From: Halogeometricum sp. S1BR25-6
GTDB taxonomy: Archaea; Halobacteriota; Halobacteria; Halobacteriales; Haloferacaceae
NCBI RefSeq assembly: GCF_031624495.1
Contig: NZ_JAMQOP010000002.1
Span: 744,001 to 808,000, forward strand
Length of the DNA: 64,000 nt
Reading direction: 5' to 3'
Position 1 is the stretch's first letter. Each line of letters opens with the position of its first letter. The notes below the pieces were generated by a model, which ran no database searches, was not told where the DNA came from, and saw only the letters and a list, made by a program, of their open reading frames with translations. Shown here piece after piece: positions 54,406 through 63,184 of this stretch. The position numbers and the translations under genes were made by a program.

Positions 54406-55380
54406 CTACTCGACCGCCACCGCGTCGAGGGCGCGGTCGACGACCGAAGCGCCGGTGTCGTCCCCGTCGGTTCGGACGCGGTGCGCCCAGACGCTCGGCG
54501 CCTCGGTCTGCACGTCGTCGGGGACGACGTAGTCGCGGCCCTCGAAGACGGCGCGGGCCTGGGCGGCGCGGACGAGGGCGATTGCGCCGCGCGGACTCGC
54601 GCCGAGTTGGGCGTGCTGGCGCGTGTAGCCCGCGAGGCGGGAGACGTAGGCGCGGACGGGTTCGCGAACCGTCACCTGCGAGACGGTCCGGCGGGCCTGC
54701 AGCACGTCGTCGACGGTGGCGACGGGGTCCAGCGAGTCGATGGGGTGGTCGCCGGTGACGCGGCCGAGCAGTTCCGTCTCGTCGGCCTCGGAGGGGTAGC
54801 CCAGTCGTATCTTCTTCATGAATCGGTCTATCTCGGCGATGGGCAGTTCGTACGTCCGACCGGGTTCGACGTCGTTCTGGGTGGCGATGACCGTGAACGG
54901 GTTCGGCACCTTCCGGGTCGTCCCGTCGACGGTCACCTGCTCTTCTTCCATCACTTCGAGGAGGGAGGCCTGCGTCTTCGGCGGCGCGCGGTTTATCTCG
55001 TCGCCGAGGACGACGTTGGCGAAGACGGGACCCTGCTGAAACTCGAACTCGCGGGTCTGCTGGTTGAACACGTTCACCCCGGTCACGTCGGAGGGGAGGA
55101 GGTCCGGCGTGAACTGCACGCGTTTGAACGACCCGCCGAGCGACACCGCGACGGACCGCGCGAGCATCGTCTTCCCCACGCCGGGCACGTCCTCTAAGAG
55201 CAGATGACCCCGGGCGAGGACGGCGATGAGAATGTTCTCGATGGCGTCCCGTTGGCCGACGATGACGCGTTCGACGTTCTCCGTGATCCGGGTCGCGAGG
55301 TCGGCGGCCTCCTCGACCGGGAGCGGAGAGGCGGCTGTTGCCTCCGGTTTCGAGTCAGGTACTGCGTCTGCGTCGGTCAT
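54406..55380 (-). CDS. MoxR-type AAA ATPase
   Basis: This 324-residue ATPase has the Walker A GVGKTM in EDVPGVGKTMLARS, Walker B GDEINRAPPKTQ and the sensor region VIATQNDVEPGRTYEL, typical of MoxR chaperone ATPases. It starts at the ATG at 55380 and is the first gene of the MoxR-DUF58-transglutaminase operon. It probably remodels or activates the membrane partners. Confidence 0.92.
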   Translation of the reverse strand: MTDADAVPDSKPEATAASPLPVEEAADLATRITENVERVIVGQRDAIENILIAVLARGHLLLEDVPGVGKTMLARSVAVSLGGSFKRVQFTPDLLPSDVTGVNVFNQQTREFEFQQGPVFANVVLGDEINRAPPKTQASLLEVMEEEQVTVDGTTRKVPNPFTVIATQNDVEPGRTYELPIAEIDRFMKKIRLGYPSEADETELLGRVTGDHPIDSLDPVATVDDVLQARRTVSQVTVREPVRAYVSRLAGYTRQHAQLGASPRGAIALVRAAQARAVFEGRDYVVPDDVQTEAPSVWAHRVRTDGDDTGASVVDRALDAVAVE

Positions 55381-55575
55381 GTATCAAGGGTTGAGAAGGC
55401 GGTCGAACCGGCAGCGGAACTCTCGCATCCCCGTGAGAGTCCCCGACACCGATTCGCACGCACACGGACACGGGTAGGGACCGGGCGCACGTAACTTTGC
55501 TGGGTGTGACCGGTTCGCCCGCCGGTCGCGGCGGTTTCCCGTCCGCTTTTGTCCGTCGGTCGCCCTCTACGGTAC

Positions 55576-58416
55576 ATGGAACACGCGGACGGGACGGAGA
55601 CGTCGGACCCCGAGGCGTCGGACGGGAGCGACCCCGACCCCGACGCGGCGGACGGCCGGGACGACGCCCCGCGACCGGAGGGACCGCCGCGCACGATGCT
55701 CGACGTCCGGGAGGAACTCACGCCGATGCTGTCGCAGTATCTCGACCTCTGTGTGGCCCACCCCGACGCAGTCGTCCTGTTTCAGGTGGGAGACTTCTAC
55801 GAGGCGTTCTGCGAGGCCGCAGAGGAGGTGGCTCGCGTCTGCGAGGTGACGCTGACCAAGCGCGAGGACTCGACGGGGACGTACCCGATGGCGGGGATTC
55901 CCATCGACAACGCCGCGTCGTACCTCGAAGCCCTCCTCGAAGCGGACTACCGCGTCGCCATCGCCGACCAAATCGAAGAGGCGTCCGAGGCGTCGGGACT
56001 GGTGGACCGGGCGGTGACGCAGGTCATCACCCCCGGTACCGTCGTCGACGACGAACTGCTGTCGGACGCGACGGCGACGTACCTCGGCGCGGTGGCCGGG
56101 TCCGGCGACGAGACGGCCCTGGCCACCGTCGACGTGTCGACGGGCGAGTGTCAGGTGACGAGCGGCGCGGAAGAGCGGATGAGCGAGGAACTGGACCGCC
56201 TCGCGCCCGCGGAACTGCTCCGCGCGCCCGACGCGCCCGACTTCGACCTCGGCTTCGAGACGATGGTGACCGACGCCGACCCCGGGACGTTCGAGGCCGA
56301 CGCCGCCCGAGAAACGCTCTCGGCGTACGTCGCCGCGCCCGACTCGGTCGTCGGGAGCGAGGCGGAACGCCGCGCCGTCGGCGGCCTCCTCGACTACGCG
56401 GAGTACACGCAGGGCGGCGACGGCCCACTCGAATACGTCTCCCGCGTCCGCCGGTACGACCCCGAGCGGTCGCTGCAACTGGACGCGACGGCCATCCGAA
56501 GCCTCGAACTGTTCGAGTCGCGAAGTCCGCGGTCCGGAGACACCCTTCTGGAGGTGATGGACGAGACGGCCTGCGCCCTCGGCCGTCGTCGACTCGTCTC
56601 GTGGCTCCGCCGCCCGTCGGTCGGCGAACGGGAGATTCGGCGGCGACACGACGCCGTCGCGGAACTCTTAGACCGGCCGATGGCCCGCGAGACGGTGCGG
56701 GAGCATCTCTCGGAGGTGTACGACCTCGAACGCCTCGTCTCGCGCGTCTCGCGCGAGCGAGCGGACGCCCGCGACCTGCGCGCCCTGAAGAACACGCTCG
56801 ACGCCGTTCCGGAGGTGAAGGCGGCGCTCTCGGAGGTGGAGAGCGACCCCCTCCGGGACCTGCGGGACTCGCTGGACGAACTCGCCGACGTGCGCGAACT
56901 GGTGGGCGAGGCGATTCGGGCCGACCCGCCGCAGGAGATTACCGAGGGGGGCGTAATCTGCGAGGGGTTCGACGCCGAACTCGACGAGGTGCGCGCCGCC
57001 GAACGCGAGGGGCGCGAGTGGGTGTCGAACCTCGAAGAACGGGAGCGAGAGCGGACCGGCATCGACTCGCTGGACGTGGGCTACACGCAGGTCCACGGCT
57101 ACTACATCGAGGTGACGAACCCGAACCTCGACCGGGTACCGGACGACTACACGCGCCGGCAGACGCTGAAGAACTCCGAGCGCTTCTACACGCCCGAGTT
57201 GAAGCGCCGCGAGGACGAGATTCTCTCGGCGTCGGAGCGAGCCGATGCCTTAGAGTACGAGGTTTTCGCCGAGGTCCGCGCCGACGTGGCCGAGGAGGGA
57301 GAGCGCCTCCAAACGCTGGCGGACTCGCTCGCGACGCTGGACGTGCTGGCATCGTTCGCCGCCGTCGCCGCGGCCAACGACTACGTGCGCCCCGAGATGG
57401 GCGCCGACGCGGTGGAAATCGAGGCCGGGCGGCACCCGGTCGTCGAGCGCACGGGTGGGGAGTTCGTCCCGAACCCGGCGGACTTCTCCCGCGGGTCGGT
57501 GGCGGTCATCACCGGCCCGAACATGAGCGGGAAGTCGACGTACATGCGGCAGGTGGCGCTGATAGCCGTCCTCGCGCAGGCCGGAAGCTTCGTCCCGGCG
57601 CGGGAGGCCCGACTCCCCATTCTCGACAGAATCTTCACCCGCGTCGGCGCCTCCGACGACATCGCGGGCGGGCAGTCGACGTTCATGCGCGAGATGGCCG
57701 AGTTGACCGACATCCTCCACGACGCCACCGAGGAGTCGCTGGTTCTCCTCGACGAGGTGGGGCGGGGGACGTCGACGACGGACGGTCTCGCCATCGCCCG
57801 CGCGACGACGGAGTTCATCCACGACGAGGTGGGCGCGACGACGCTCTTCGCCACCCACTACCACGACCTCACGGAACTGGTCGAGGACCTCCCGAACGCG
57901 TTCAACCTCCACTTCACCGTCGAGAAGACCGAGGGGAGCGACGGGAATCCGGACGTGACGTTCCTGCACCGCGTCGCCGACGGCGCCTCCTCCTCCTCGT
58001 ACGGCGTCGAAGTGGCCGAACTGGCGGGCGTACCGCCGGCGGTGGTCGAACGCGCCCGCGAGTACGTCCGCGAGGGCGAGGACGCGACGCCGGCCGACGC
58101 GGACGGCGACGGAGGGTCCGACGGGGACGAGGCGCGGGGGTCTCCGGACGACGACGCCTCGACCGGCGAAAGCGCTACCCCCGCCGACGCCCAAGCGTCG
58201 GCGAACGGCCGGGCCTCCGAGGGAACCCTCGCCGCCTACGTCGACGGCATCGAGTCCGACGACGCGGCGGACGGACCGTCGACGACCGACGCGGCGGCCG
58301 ACGTGCTCGCGGACCTCCGCGCGCTGAACGTCGCCAAGACGACGCCGCTGGAGGCTCTGAACGCCCTCGACGAACTGAAACAGAGACTTGACGAGAGAGA
58401 CCGAAACCGAGACTGA
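55576..58416 (+). CDS. mutS: DNA mismatch repair protein MutS
   Basis: I start at the ATG at 55576 ([11 protein letters not shown]), giving 946 residues. The order is an acidic N-terminus, the mismatch-binding domain ([13 protein letters not shown] core), connector, lever and clamp, then the ATPase domain with Walker [13 protein letters not shown] and Walker [14 protein letters not shown]. After the ATPase, an acidic, Gly/Asp-rich insert of about 60 residues (residues ~840-900) separates it from the C-terminal helix ([14 protein letters not shown]) used for dimer contacts. It overlaps the mutL start by 29 nt. Confidence 0.95.
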   Translation: MEHADGTETSDPEASDGSDPDPDAADGRDDAPRPEGPPRTMLDVREELTPMLSQYLDLCVAHPDAVVLFQVGDFYEAFCEAAEEVARVCEVTLTKREDSTGTYPMAGIPIDNAASYLEALLEADYRVAIADQIEEASEASGLVDRAVTQVITPGTVVDDELLSDATATYLGAVAGSGDETALATVDVSTGECQVTSGAEERMSEELDRLAPAELLRAPDAPDFDLGFETMVTDADPGTFEADAARETLSAYVAAPDSVVGSEAERRAVGGLLDYAEYTQGGDGPLEYVSRVRRYDPERSLQLDATAIRSLELFESRSPRSGDTLLEVMDETACALGRRRLVSWLRRPSVGEREIRRRHDAVAELLDRPMARETVREHLSEVYDLERLVSRVSRERADARDLRALKNTLDAVPEVKAALSEVESDPLRDLRDSLDELADVRELVGEAIRADPPQEITEGGVICEGFDAELDEVRAAEREGREWVSNLEERERERTGIDSLDVGYTQVHGYYIEVTNPNLDRVPDDYTRRQTLKNSERFYTPELKRREDEILSASERADALEYEVFAEVRADVAEEGERLQTLADSLATLDVLASFAAVAAANDYVRPEMGADAVEIEAGRHPVVERTGGEFVPNPADFSRGSVAVITGPNMSGKSTYMRQVALIAVLAQAGSFVPAREARLPILDRIFTRVGASDDIAGGQSTFMREMAELTDILHDATEESLVLLDEVGRGTSTTDGLAIARATTEFIHDEVGATTLFATHYHDLTELVEDLPNAFNLHFTVEKTEGSDGNPDVTFLHRVADGASSSSYGVEVAELAGVPPAVVERAREYVREGEDATPADADGDGGSDGDEARGSPDDDASTGESATPADAQASANGRASEGTLAAYVDGIESDDAADGPSTTDAAADVLADLRALNVAKTTPLEALNALDELKQRLDERDRNRD

Positions 58417-60142
58417 AACCGAAGCCGAACGCGTCCGCGCGTTGGACGAGGAGACGGTGGCGAGCATCGCCGCCGGCGAAGTCGTCACGCGCCCCGAGGA
58501 CGCGGTGGTGGAACTCGTGGAGAACGCCCTCGACGCCGGTGCCTCGCGGATAGAAGTGACCGTCGTCGGCGACGGCACGCCCCTGCTCCGGGTCCGCGAC
58601 GACGGCCGGGGGATGAGCGAGGCGAACGCCGCCCGCGCCGTCGACCGGCACACGACGAGCAAACTCGGCGACGCCGCCGACCTGCAGAGGGTGTCGACGC
58701 TCGGCTTTCGGGGCGAGGCGCTCCCGAGCATCGCCGCGGCCGGAACGCTCGAACTCGTGACGAACGACGGCGGCGCGCGCGGGACGCGCGTCGTCGTCGA
58801 CGGCGAGAAGCGCGTCGAACCCGCGGGGCGGGCGCGCGGGGCGACCGTCGAGGTCCGAGACCTGTTCGCAGAGATGCCCGCCCGCAGACGGTCGCTCGCC
58901 TCCTCGCGCGCCGAGTTCGCCCGGGTCTCCGACGCCGTCTCCCGCTACGCCCTCGCGCGCCCGGACGTGGCGTTCTCGTTGGTCCACGAAGCGGCAGGGG
59001 AGTCGGAGTCGCCCGACGGCCGGCGCGGCCGCGAGGTGTTCTCCACGTCGGGCAGCGGTGACTACGCCGACGCCGTCCTCGGCGTCTACGACCGCGACGT
59101 GGCCGGGCGGAGCACGACGTTCGAGTCCGAGCGGACGGTCGAGGACGACGGCGAGGAGGTTACGGTCCGAATCGAGGGACTGCTCGCGCATCCGTCGGTC
59201 ACCCGCGCCCGTCGAGACCACGTCTACACCGCGGTGAACGGCCGCGCGTTCCCCTCGGAGGCGCTCCGCCGCGCCGTCGTCGCGGGCTACGGCGACTTGT
59301 TGCCCGACGACCGCGCGCCCGTCGCCGTCGTCTCCGTCTCACTGCCGGCACACTGGTGCGACCACAACGTCCACCCGGCCAAGCGCGAAGTGCGCCTCCG
59401 CGCGCACCGGGCGGTCGAAGACGCCGTCCGAGAGTCGGTGCGCGACGCCCTCTCGACGGCCGATTTGCGCCGGAGCGAGGAGGTGGCGATGGACCTCGAT
59501 TCGACCTTGGAACCGGCCGACGGCGAGGAGTCCAGATTCGACGGCGTGCGCGTCATCGGGCAGTTCCGCGAACTCTACCTGCTCTGCGAGGCCGACGACG
59601 ACCTCCTTGTGATAGACCAGCACGCGGCGCACGAGCGAGTGAACTATGAACGCCTGCGGGCCGCCAAAGACGGCGGCGGCGGAGCGGAGACGGACACCCC
59701 CGTCGAGTCGGCGGACGTGGACCCGCCGGCGACCGTCTCGCTGTCGCCCGCGCAGGCCGCCGCGGCCGACGAGTGGCGCGAGGAACTCACTAAACTGGGA
59801 TTCGCCGTCGACCCGTTCGGCGGCGGCACCGTCCGGGTGAGCGCCGTACCCGCGCCGATGGGCCGGGCCGCCGCGCCGGCGAGCGTCCGCGACGCCCTCG
59901 ACGCGCTCAGGGGCGGAGAGGCGCCCGCGGACGCCACCGACCGCCTCCTGAAGGACCTCGCCTGCCACCCGTCGCTGAAGGCCGGCGACGAACTCAGTTC
60001 GGAGGAGGCGACGCGACTCGTCGAACGATTAGGTACCTGCGAGGCGCCGTACGCCTGCCCGCACGGCCGGCCGACGGTGCTCTCGATAGAAGAGGAGACG
60101 TTCGTCCGCGGGTTCGAGCGGCGGGCGACGCGGATGGACTGA
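58388..60142 (+). CDS. mutL: DNA mismatch repair protein MutL
   Basis: This 584-residue protein starts at a TTG (58388), because no ATG or GTG precedes the conserved [14 protein letters not shown] and [14 protein letters not shown] segments. The N-terminal GHKL ATPase has DDGRGMSEA and [11 protein letters not shown]. The C-terminal domain keeps the endonuclease motifs [22 protein letters not shown] and CPHGRPT. MutL cleaves the strand to be repaired after MutS recognition. Its first codons lie inside mutS and include a Thr-Glu repeat. Confidence 0.93.
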   Translation: MTRETETETETEAERVRALDEETVASIAAGEVVTRPEDAVVELVENALDAGASRIEVTVVGDGTPLLRVRDDGRGMSEANAARAVDRHTTSKLGDAADLQRVSTLGFRGEALPSIAAAGTLELVTNDGGARGTRVVVDGEKRVEPAGRARGATVEVRDLFAEMPARRRSLASSRAEFARVSDAVSRYALARPDVAFSLVHEAAGESESPDGRRGREVFSTSGSGDYADAVLGVYDRDVAGRSTTFESERTVEDDGEEVTVRIEGLLAHPSVTRARRDHVYTAVNGRAFPSEALRRAVVAGYGDLLPDDRAPVAVVSVSLPAHWCDHNVHPAKREVRLRAHRAVEDAVRESVRDALSTADLRRSEEVAMDLDSTLEPADGEESRFDGVRVIGQFRELYLLCEADDDLLVIDQHAAHERVNYERLRAAKDGGGGAETDTPVESADVDPPATVSLSPAQAAAADEWREELTKLGFAVDPFGGGTVRVSAVPAPMGRAAAPASVRDALDALRGGEAPADATDRLLKDLACHPSLKAGDELSSEEATRLVERLGTCEAPYACPHGRPTVLSIEEETFVRGFERRATRMD

Positions 60143-60153
60143 ACTTCGAGAAG

Positions 60154-60536
60154 TCAGCGACCCGGCGTCTCTTCGAGGTGAACCACCCGAACTCGCGGCG
60201 GAGACGCCCCCAGCCGTCCCGCCAGACGAGCCAATACCCGAGAACGCCGCCCGCCGCGAGGGAGAGAAGATAGCGGAGGGGTCGAACGGATAGTCAACCG
60301 AGAGCCACGGGATGCCGAACAGGGCCGCCGAGAGTCGGAACGGGACGGCCGCCGATTTCGCTCCGGTAGAGGAGGTACCCGAAGACCAGCGGTTGGACGA
60401 CGACGGACCCAAGTGCCCACAACGGCGCCGCGTCGCTCCCGCGCGCGTCGGCGTCGAGGGAGGCCCAGTAGCCGAGTAGCGCCAGCATCAGAAGATGCGC
60501 GGCGGCGAACGGCGAGGAGAGGACATCAGTGAGCAT
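60154..60536 (-). pseudogene. Small membrane-protein gene broken by frameshifts
   Basis: From the ATG at 60536 the frame reads a clear membrane protein (MLTDVLSSPFAAAHLLMLA, YWASLDADARGS, GYLLYRSE) but meets a TGA at 60296. The next frame reads AAVPFRLSAALFGIPWLSVD, and the first frame resumes after this with YLLSLAAGGVLGYWLVWRDG. GC3 bias moves with these frames. A one-base gain in the AAA run near 60364-60366 and a one-base loss in the CCCC run near 60281-60284 would join all parts. The tail may shift again to end at the stop at 60154. It is either decayed or carries sequencing errors. Confidence 0.6.
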
Positions 60537-60601
60537 CCATCTCGACAGTCGTGTCGACCGTCTAAGGCGTCAACGTTCCTTCCATCGGGGCCGACCCCGA
60601 C

Positions 60602-60907
60602 TCACCACTCCTTACAGTCGGCGCACACCTGTTCGCCGTCGTCGAACCAGAGTCGAGGAACCGTCTCTCCGCAGGCGGCGCAGACGACGCCGTCGGGGTG
60701 CCAGCGGTAGGTTCCGACCGCGGGGTCGACGTCCTCGGTGGTTGGCGAAGTCCGCTCCGAGTCGGCGACGGCACCTGACTCGGCTTCTTCGGCGGTCACG
60801 TCGTCGTTCTCGTCGTCGGCATTCTCGTCGCCGTCACTGCCGGCGTCCTCGCGCTCCTCGTCCTCGCCGCCGCCCACGAAGTCGTCCAGCGAGCGGTCTC
60901 GTGTCAC
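60602..60907 (-). CDS. Haloarchaeal zinc-binding protein (DUF7573-like)
   Basis: I start at a GTG (60907; VTRDRSLDDFVGGG), giving 101 residues. The middle is very acidic and disordered-looking. The C-terminal 35 residues form a small zinc ribbon: VCAACGETVPRLWFDDGEQ then VCADCKEW. Proteins with an RSLDxF start and a C-terminal zinc ribbon are a haloarchaeal family of unknown function. It lies downstream of the broken gene on the same strand and is divergent from the gene at 61026. Confidence 0.75.
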   Translation of the reverse strand: MTRDRSLDDFVGGGEDEEREDAGSDGDENADDENDDVTAEEAESGAVADSERTSPTTEDVDPAVGTYRWHPDGVVCAACGETVPRLWFDDGEQVCADCKEW

Positions 60908-61025
60908 GTCCCGAAGGAGCGGACGCCCGGCCTTAGCCGTACCGACCCCGCGCGGGACGGACGGGTTCGGGCGGCGACGCACGCGAATCCTCAACACACA
61001 AGTACGGGGGCTCCAAACGAGGCGT

Positions 61026-61271
61026 ATGGTCACAGTCATCGACTTCGTCGTCGAGTTGCTCCTCAGCGTCCTCGATCTCATCACGACGTTCGTCTTCGAC
61101 ATCTTCCTCGCTGGCGACGTGATCAGCGCCGTCATCTTCCTGATGGGGGCCGCGCTGGTCGGCGTCTCGAGCCTCGTCTTCGGCTACCTCGTCCTCGGCG
61201 CGGCGGTGAACGCGCTCACCGGGATGGGGTCGAGCGCTACCGACGACGCGAAGCCGAAGCAGCGAGTCTGA
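61026..61271 (+). CDS. Small two-helix membrane protein
   Basis: The 81-residue product starts MVTVIDFVVELLLSVLDLI and has two long hydrophobic helices, then a polar C-terminus ending DAKPKQRV. The gene converges with the mer-like gene and their coding regions overlap by 35 bp. The function is unknown. Confidence 0.7.
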   Translation: MVTVIDFVVELLLSVLDLITTFVFDIFLAGDVISAVIFLMGAALVGVSSLVFGYLVLGAAVNALTGMGSSATDDAKPKQRV

Positions 61272-62259
61272 TCGCCTCGTCGGGGTCCGGTCCGAGCGGC
61301 GACCCGACGACCACGCCGTCGACGTGTTCGAACACCGCCTCCATCCGGTCCGCGACCGCTTCTTCGGTGCCGGCCATCGCGAAAGCGTCTATCATCGCGG
61401 GCGTCACGAGGCCGAACGCCTCGGAGAACTCGCCCGCCGAAATCTTCTCGCCGATGTCTCCCGCGAGCGAGTCGTCTATCCCGTGTCTGTCGAGCACCGG
61501 CGGCGCCGCCCCGGCGGTGATGAAGGCCACCGGCGGGCGGGCCGCCTCTCTCGCCGCCTCGCGGTCGGTTCCGACGCTCACGCTGGCGTACGCGAGGAGT
61601 TCGAACTCGCCCCGGGAGTCGGGACGGTCCTCGATTCCCTCCTCGACCCGGTCTCTGGCCCACGCCACGTCGTCGGGGTGCGAGCCGTTGAACAGCAAGC
61701 CGTCGGCGTGCTTGCCCGCCATCCGGCACATGTGCGGCCCCTCGCCGCCGACGTAGACGGGTATCTCGCCGGGTACCTCGAAGTTCACGCCCGCGTCGTT
61801 CGCCTCGAACGCCCCGTCGTGGCTGACGCGCTCGCCGTCCCAGATGCGCTGTGCGATTTTGAACGCCTCCAAGACGGAGCGCAGACCGCGCTCGTCGTCG
61901 ATACCGAGGTTTCGGAGGGTGGATTTGTCCCCCGGCCCGATGCCGAAGGCGGCGCGGCCCTCGGAGAGTTCCGCGACGGTGGCCGTCTTCGTCGCCAGCG
62001 TGACGGGGTGCATCTCGTAGGGGTTGGCGACGCCGGGACCGAGCCGAATCGACTCCGTCTCGCCCGCGAGGCGCGCGAGGACGGCGAACGGGTCGCGGTT
62101 GTTGTAGTGACAGGAGACGAACGCCGCGTCGTAGCCCGCCTCCTCGGCGAGGACGCCGCGTCGAACGACTTCGGGGACGGGGTGCTCGGGCGTCAGTTCG
62201 ACGCCGAGGGTGGGAGCGCCGGCGTCCCCGTCGCCGTCGCCATCGGTATCTTCACGCAT
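61237..62259 (-). CDS. mer: F420-dependent LLM-class oxidoreductase (Mer-like)
   Basis: This 340-residue TIM-barrel protein of the bacterial luciferase/F420 superfamily resembles methylenetetrahydromethanopterin reductase: LGVELTPEHPVPEVV, FVSCHYNNRDPF, and LGPGVANPYEMHPVTLA. In methanogens the reaction reduces methylene-H4MPT with F420H2; in haloarchaea it is thought to act on folate or another C1 carrier. It starts at the ATG at 62259, which lies inside cofE (8-nt overlap), so F420 synthesis and use are coupled. Confidence 0.85.
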   Translation of the reverse strand: MREDTDGDGDGDAGAPTLGVELTPEHPVPEVVRRGVLAEEAGYDAAFVSCHYNNRDPFAVLARLAGETESIRLGPGVANPYEMHPVTLATKTATVAELSEGRAAFGIGPGDKSTLRNLGIDDERGLRSVLEAFKIAQRIWDGERVSHDGAFEANDAGVNFEVPGEIPVYVGGEGPHMCRMAGKHADGLLFNGSHPDDVAWARDRVEEGIEDRPDSRGEFELLAYASVSVGTDREAAREAARPPVAFITAGAAPPVLDRHGIDDSLAGDIGEKISAGEFSEAFGLVTPAMIDAFAMAGTEEAVADRMEAVFEHVDGVVVGSPLGPDPDEAIRLAASASRRR

Positions 62260-63010
62260 CGTCGTGCTCCCAGGCGCGCACGGCCTGCCGGACGAAGTCT
62301 CCCTCTATCTCCCGGTAGAGGTTGTCGCTGCCGTCGTGGTCGCCCCACTCGAAGTCCCGAACGACGACGACGGGCGTGCCGCCGTCGCCCTCGCCGACGA
62401 GGAGGTTCGCGGCCGCGGCGAGTTCGTCCACGACGCTCTCGACGGTCACGCCGAGTTCGCGGCCGTCGCGGTCGGACTCCCCGCGCCAGTCTCTGGACGC
62501 GGACATTCCGGCCCACCCGAGGGCGACGCCGCGTTGCCCGTGGCGGAACGGCCGCCCGCAGGTGTCGGTAACGATGACCCTGTCCGCGGGCAGGTCCGCG
62601 CGGAGTCGCGCGGCGCTCTCGGACGGTCGCTCCGGCAGGAGCAGCAGGTCGTTGTCGGCGACGTTCGAGCGGTCGATGCCGGCGTTGACGCCGACGTGGC
62701 CGAAGCGCGTCTCGGTGAGGAGAAAGGGCGACTCCATCAGCAGGTCGACGCTCTCTTCGAGGACGGCCTGCGCGAAGCGCGGGTCCTTCTCCTCGCCGGT
62801 CGCTTCCTCTAAGTCGGCGGCTATCTCGCGGGCGCGCGGTCCCGCCGGGAAGTCATCCAAGTCGAACAGTCTGCCCTCGGCCTTCGAGACGACCGTCGAG
62901 GCGACGCAGACCACGTCCTCCTCCCGCAGGTCGACCCGGTCGCGAATCGTCGCCGCGAGGTCGTCGCCCGGCCGGACCTCCGGCACGTCGGGGACGGCGA
63001 ACAGTTCCAT
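62252..63010 (-). CDS. cofE: Coenzyme F420-0:L-glutamate ligase CofE
   Basis: This 252-residue enzyme adds glutamate residues to F420-0 with GTP. Its motifs are DVVCVASTVVSKAEGR, HVGVNAGIDRSNV and VIVTDTCGRPFRHGQRGVA, as in archaeal CofE. It is shorter than FbiB, which carries an extra C-terminal domain. It starts at the ATG at 63010 with a TATA-like element upstream. It is followed by the Mer-like gene with an 8-nt overlap. Confidence 0.93.
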   Translation of the reverse strand: MELFAVPDVPEVRPGDDLAATIRDRVDLREEDVVCVASTVVSKAEGRLFDLDDFPAGPRAREIAADLEEATGEEKDPRFAQAVLEESVDLLMESPFLLTETRFGHVGVNAGIDRSNVADNDLLLLPERPSESAARLRADLPADRVIVTDTCGRPFRHGQRGVALGWAGMSASRDWRGESDRDGRELGVTVESVVDELAAAANLLVGEGDGGTPVVVVRDFEWGDHDGSDNLYREIEGDFVRQAVRAWEHDDA

Positions 63011-63033
63011 GCTCGTCGGTCGGCGCGGGGACG

Positions 63034-63039
63034 TAAAAA
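63034..63039 (-). promoter_or_regulatory. TATA-like box of the cofE-mer operon
   Basis: The reverse strand reads CTTTTTACG, 24-29 nt before the ATG at 63010. Confidence 0.45.
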
Positions 63040-63184
63040 GCGGACAGATGTTGGTGAGTGCAGCCGGTTCCTTGGAGTCGCCAGCGCCGTTGAAGTCCGC
63101 GCGTCCTGACAGAATGCGCGTGCCGAATACAACCTCTGTATTCAGCAGATAAGACGGTCGGTGTTGACCAGTTCGGCGACCGGA

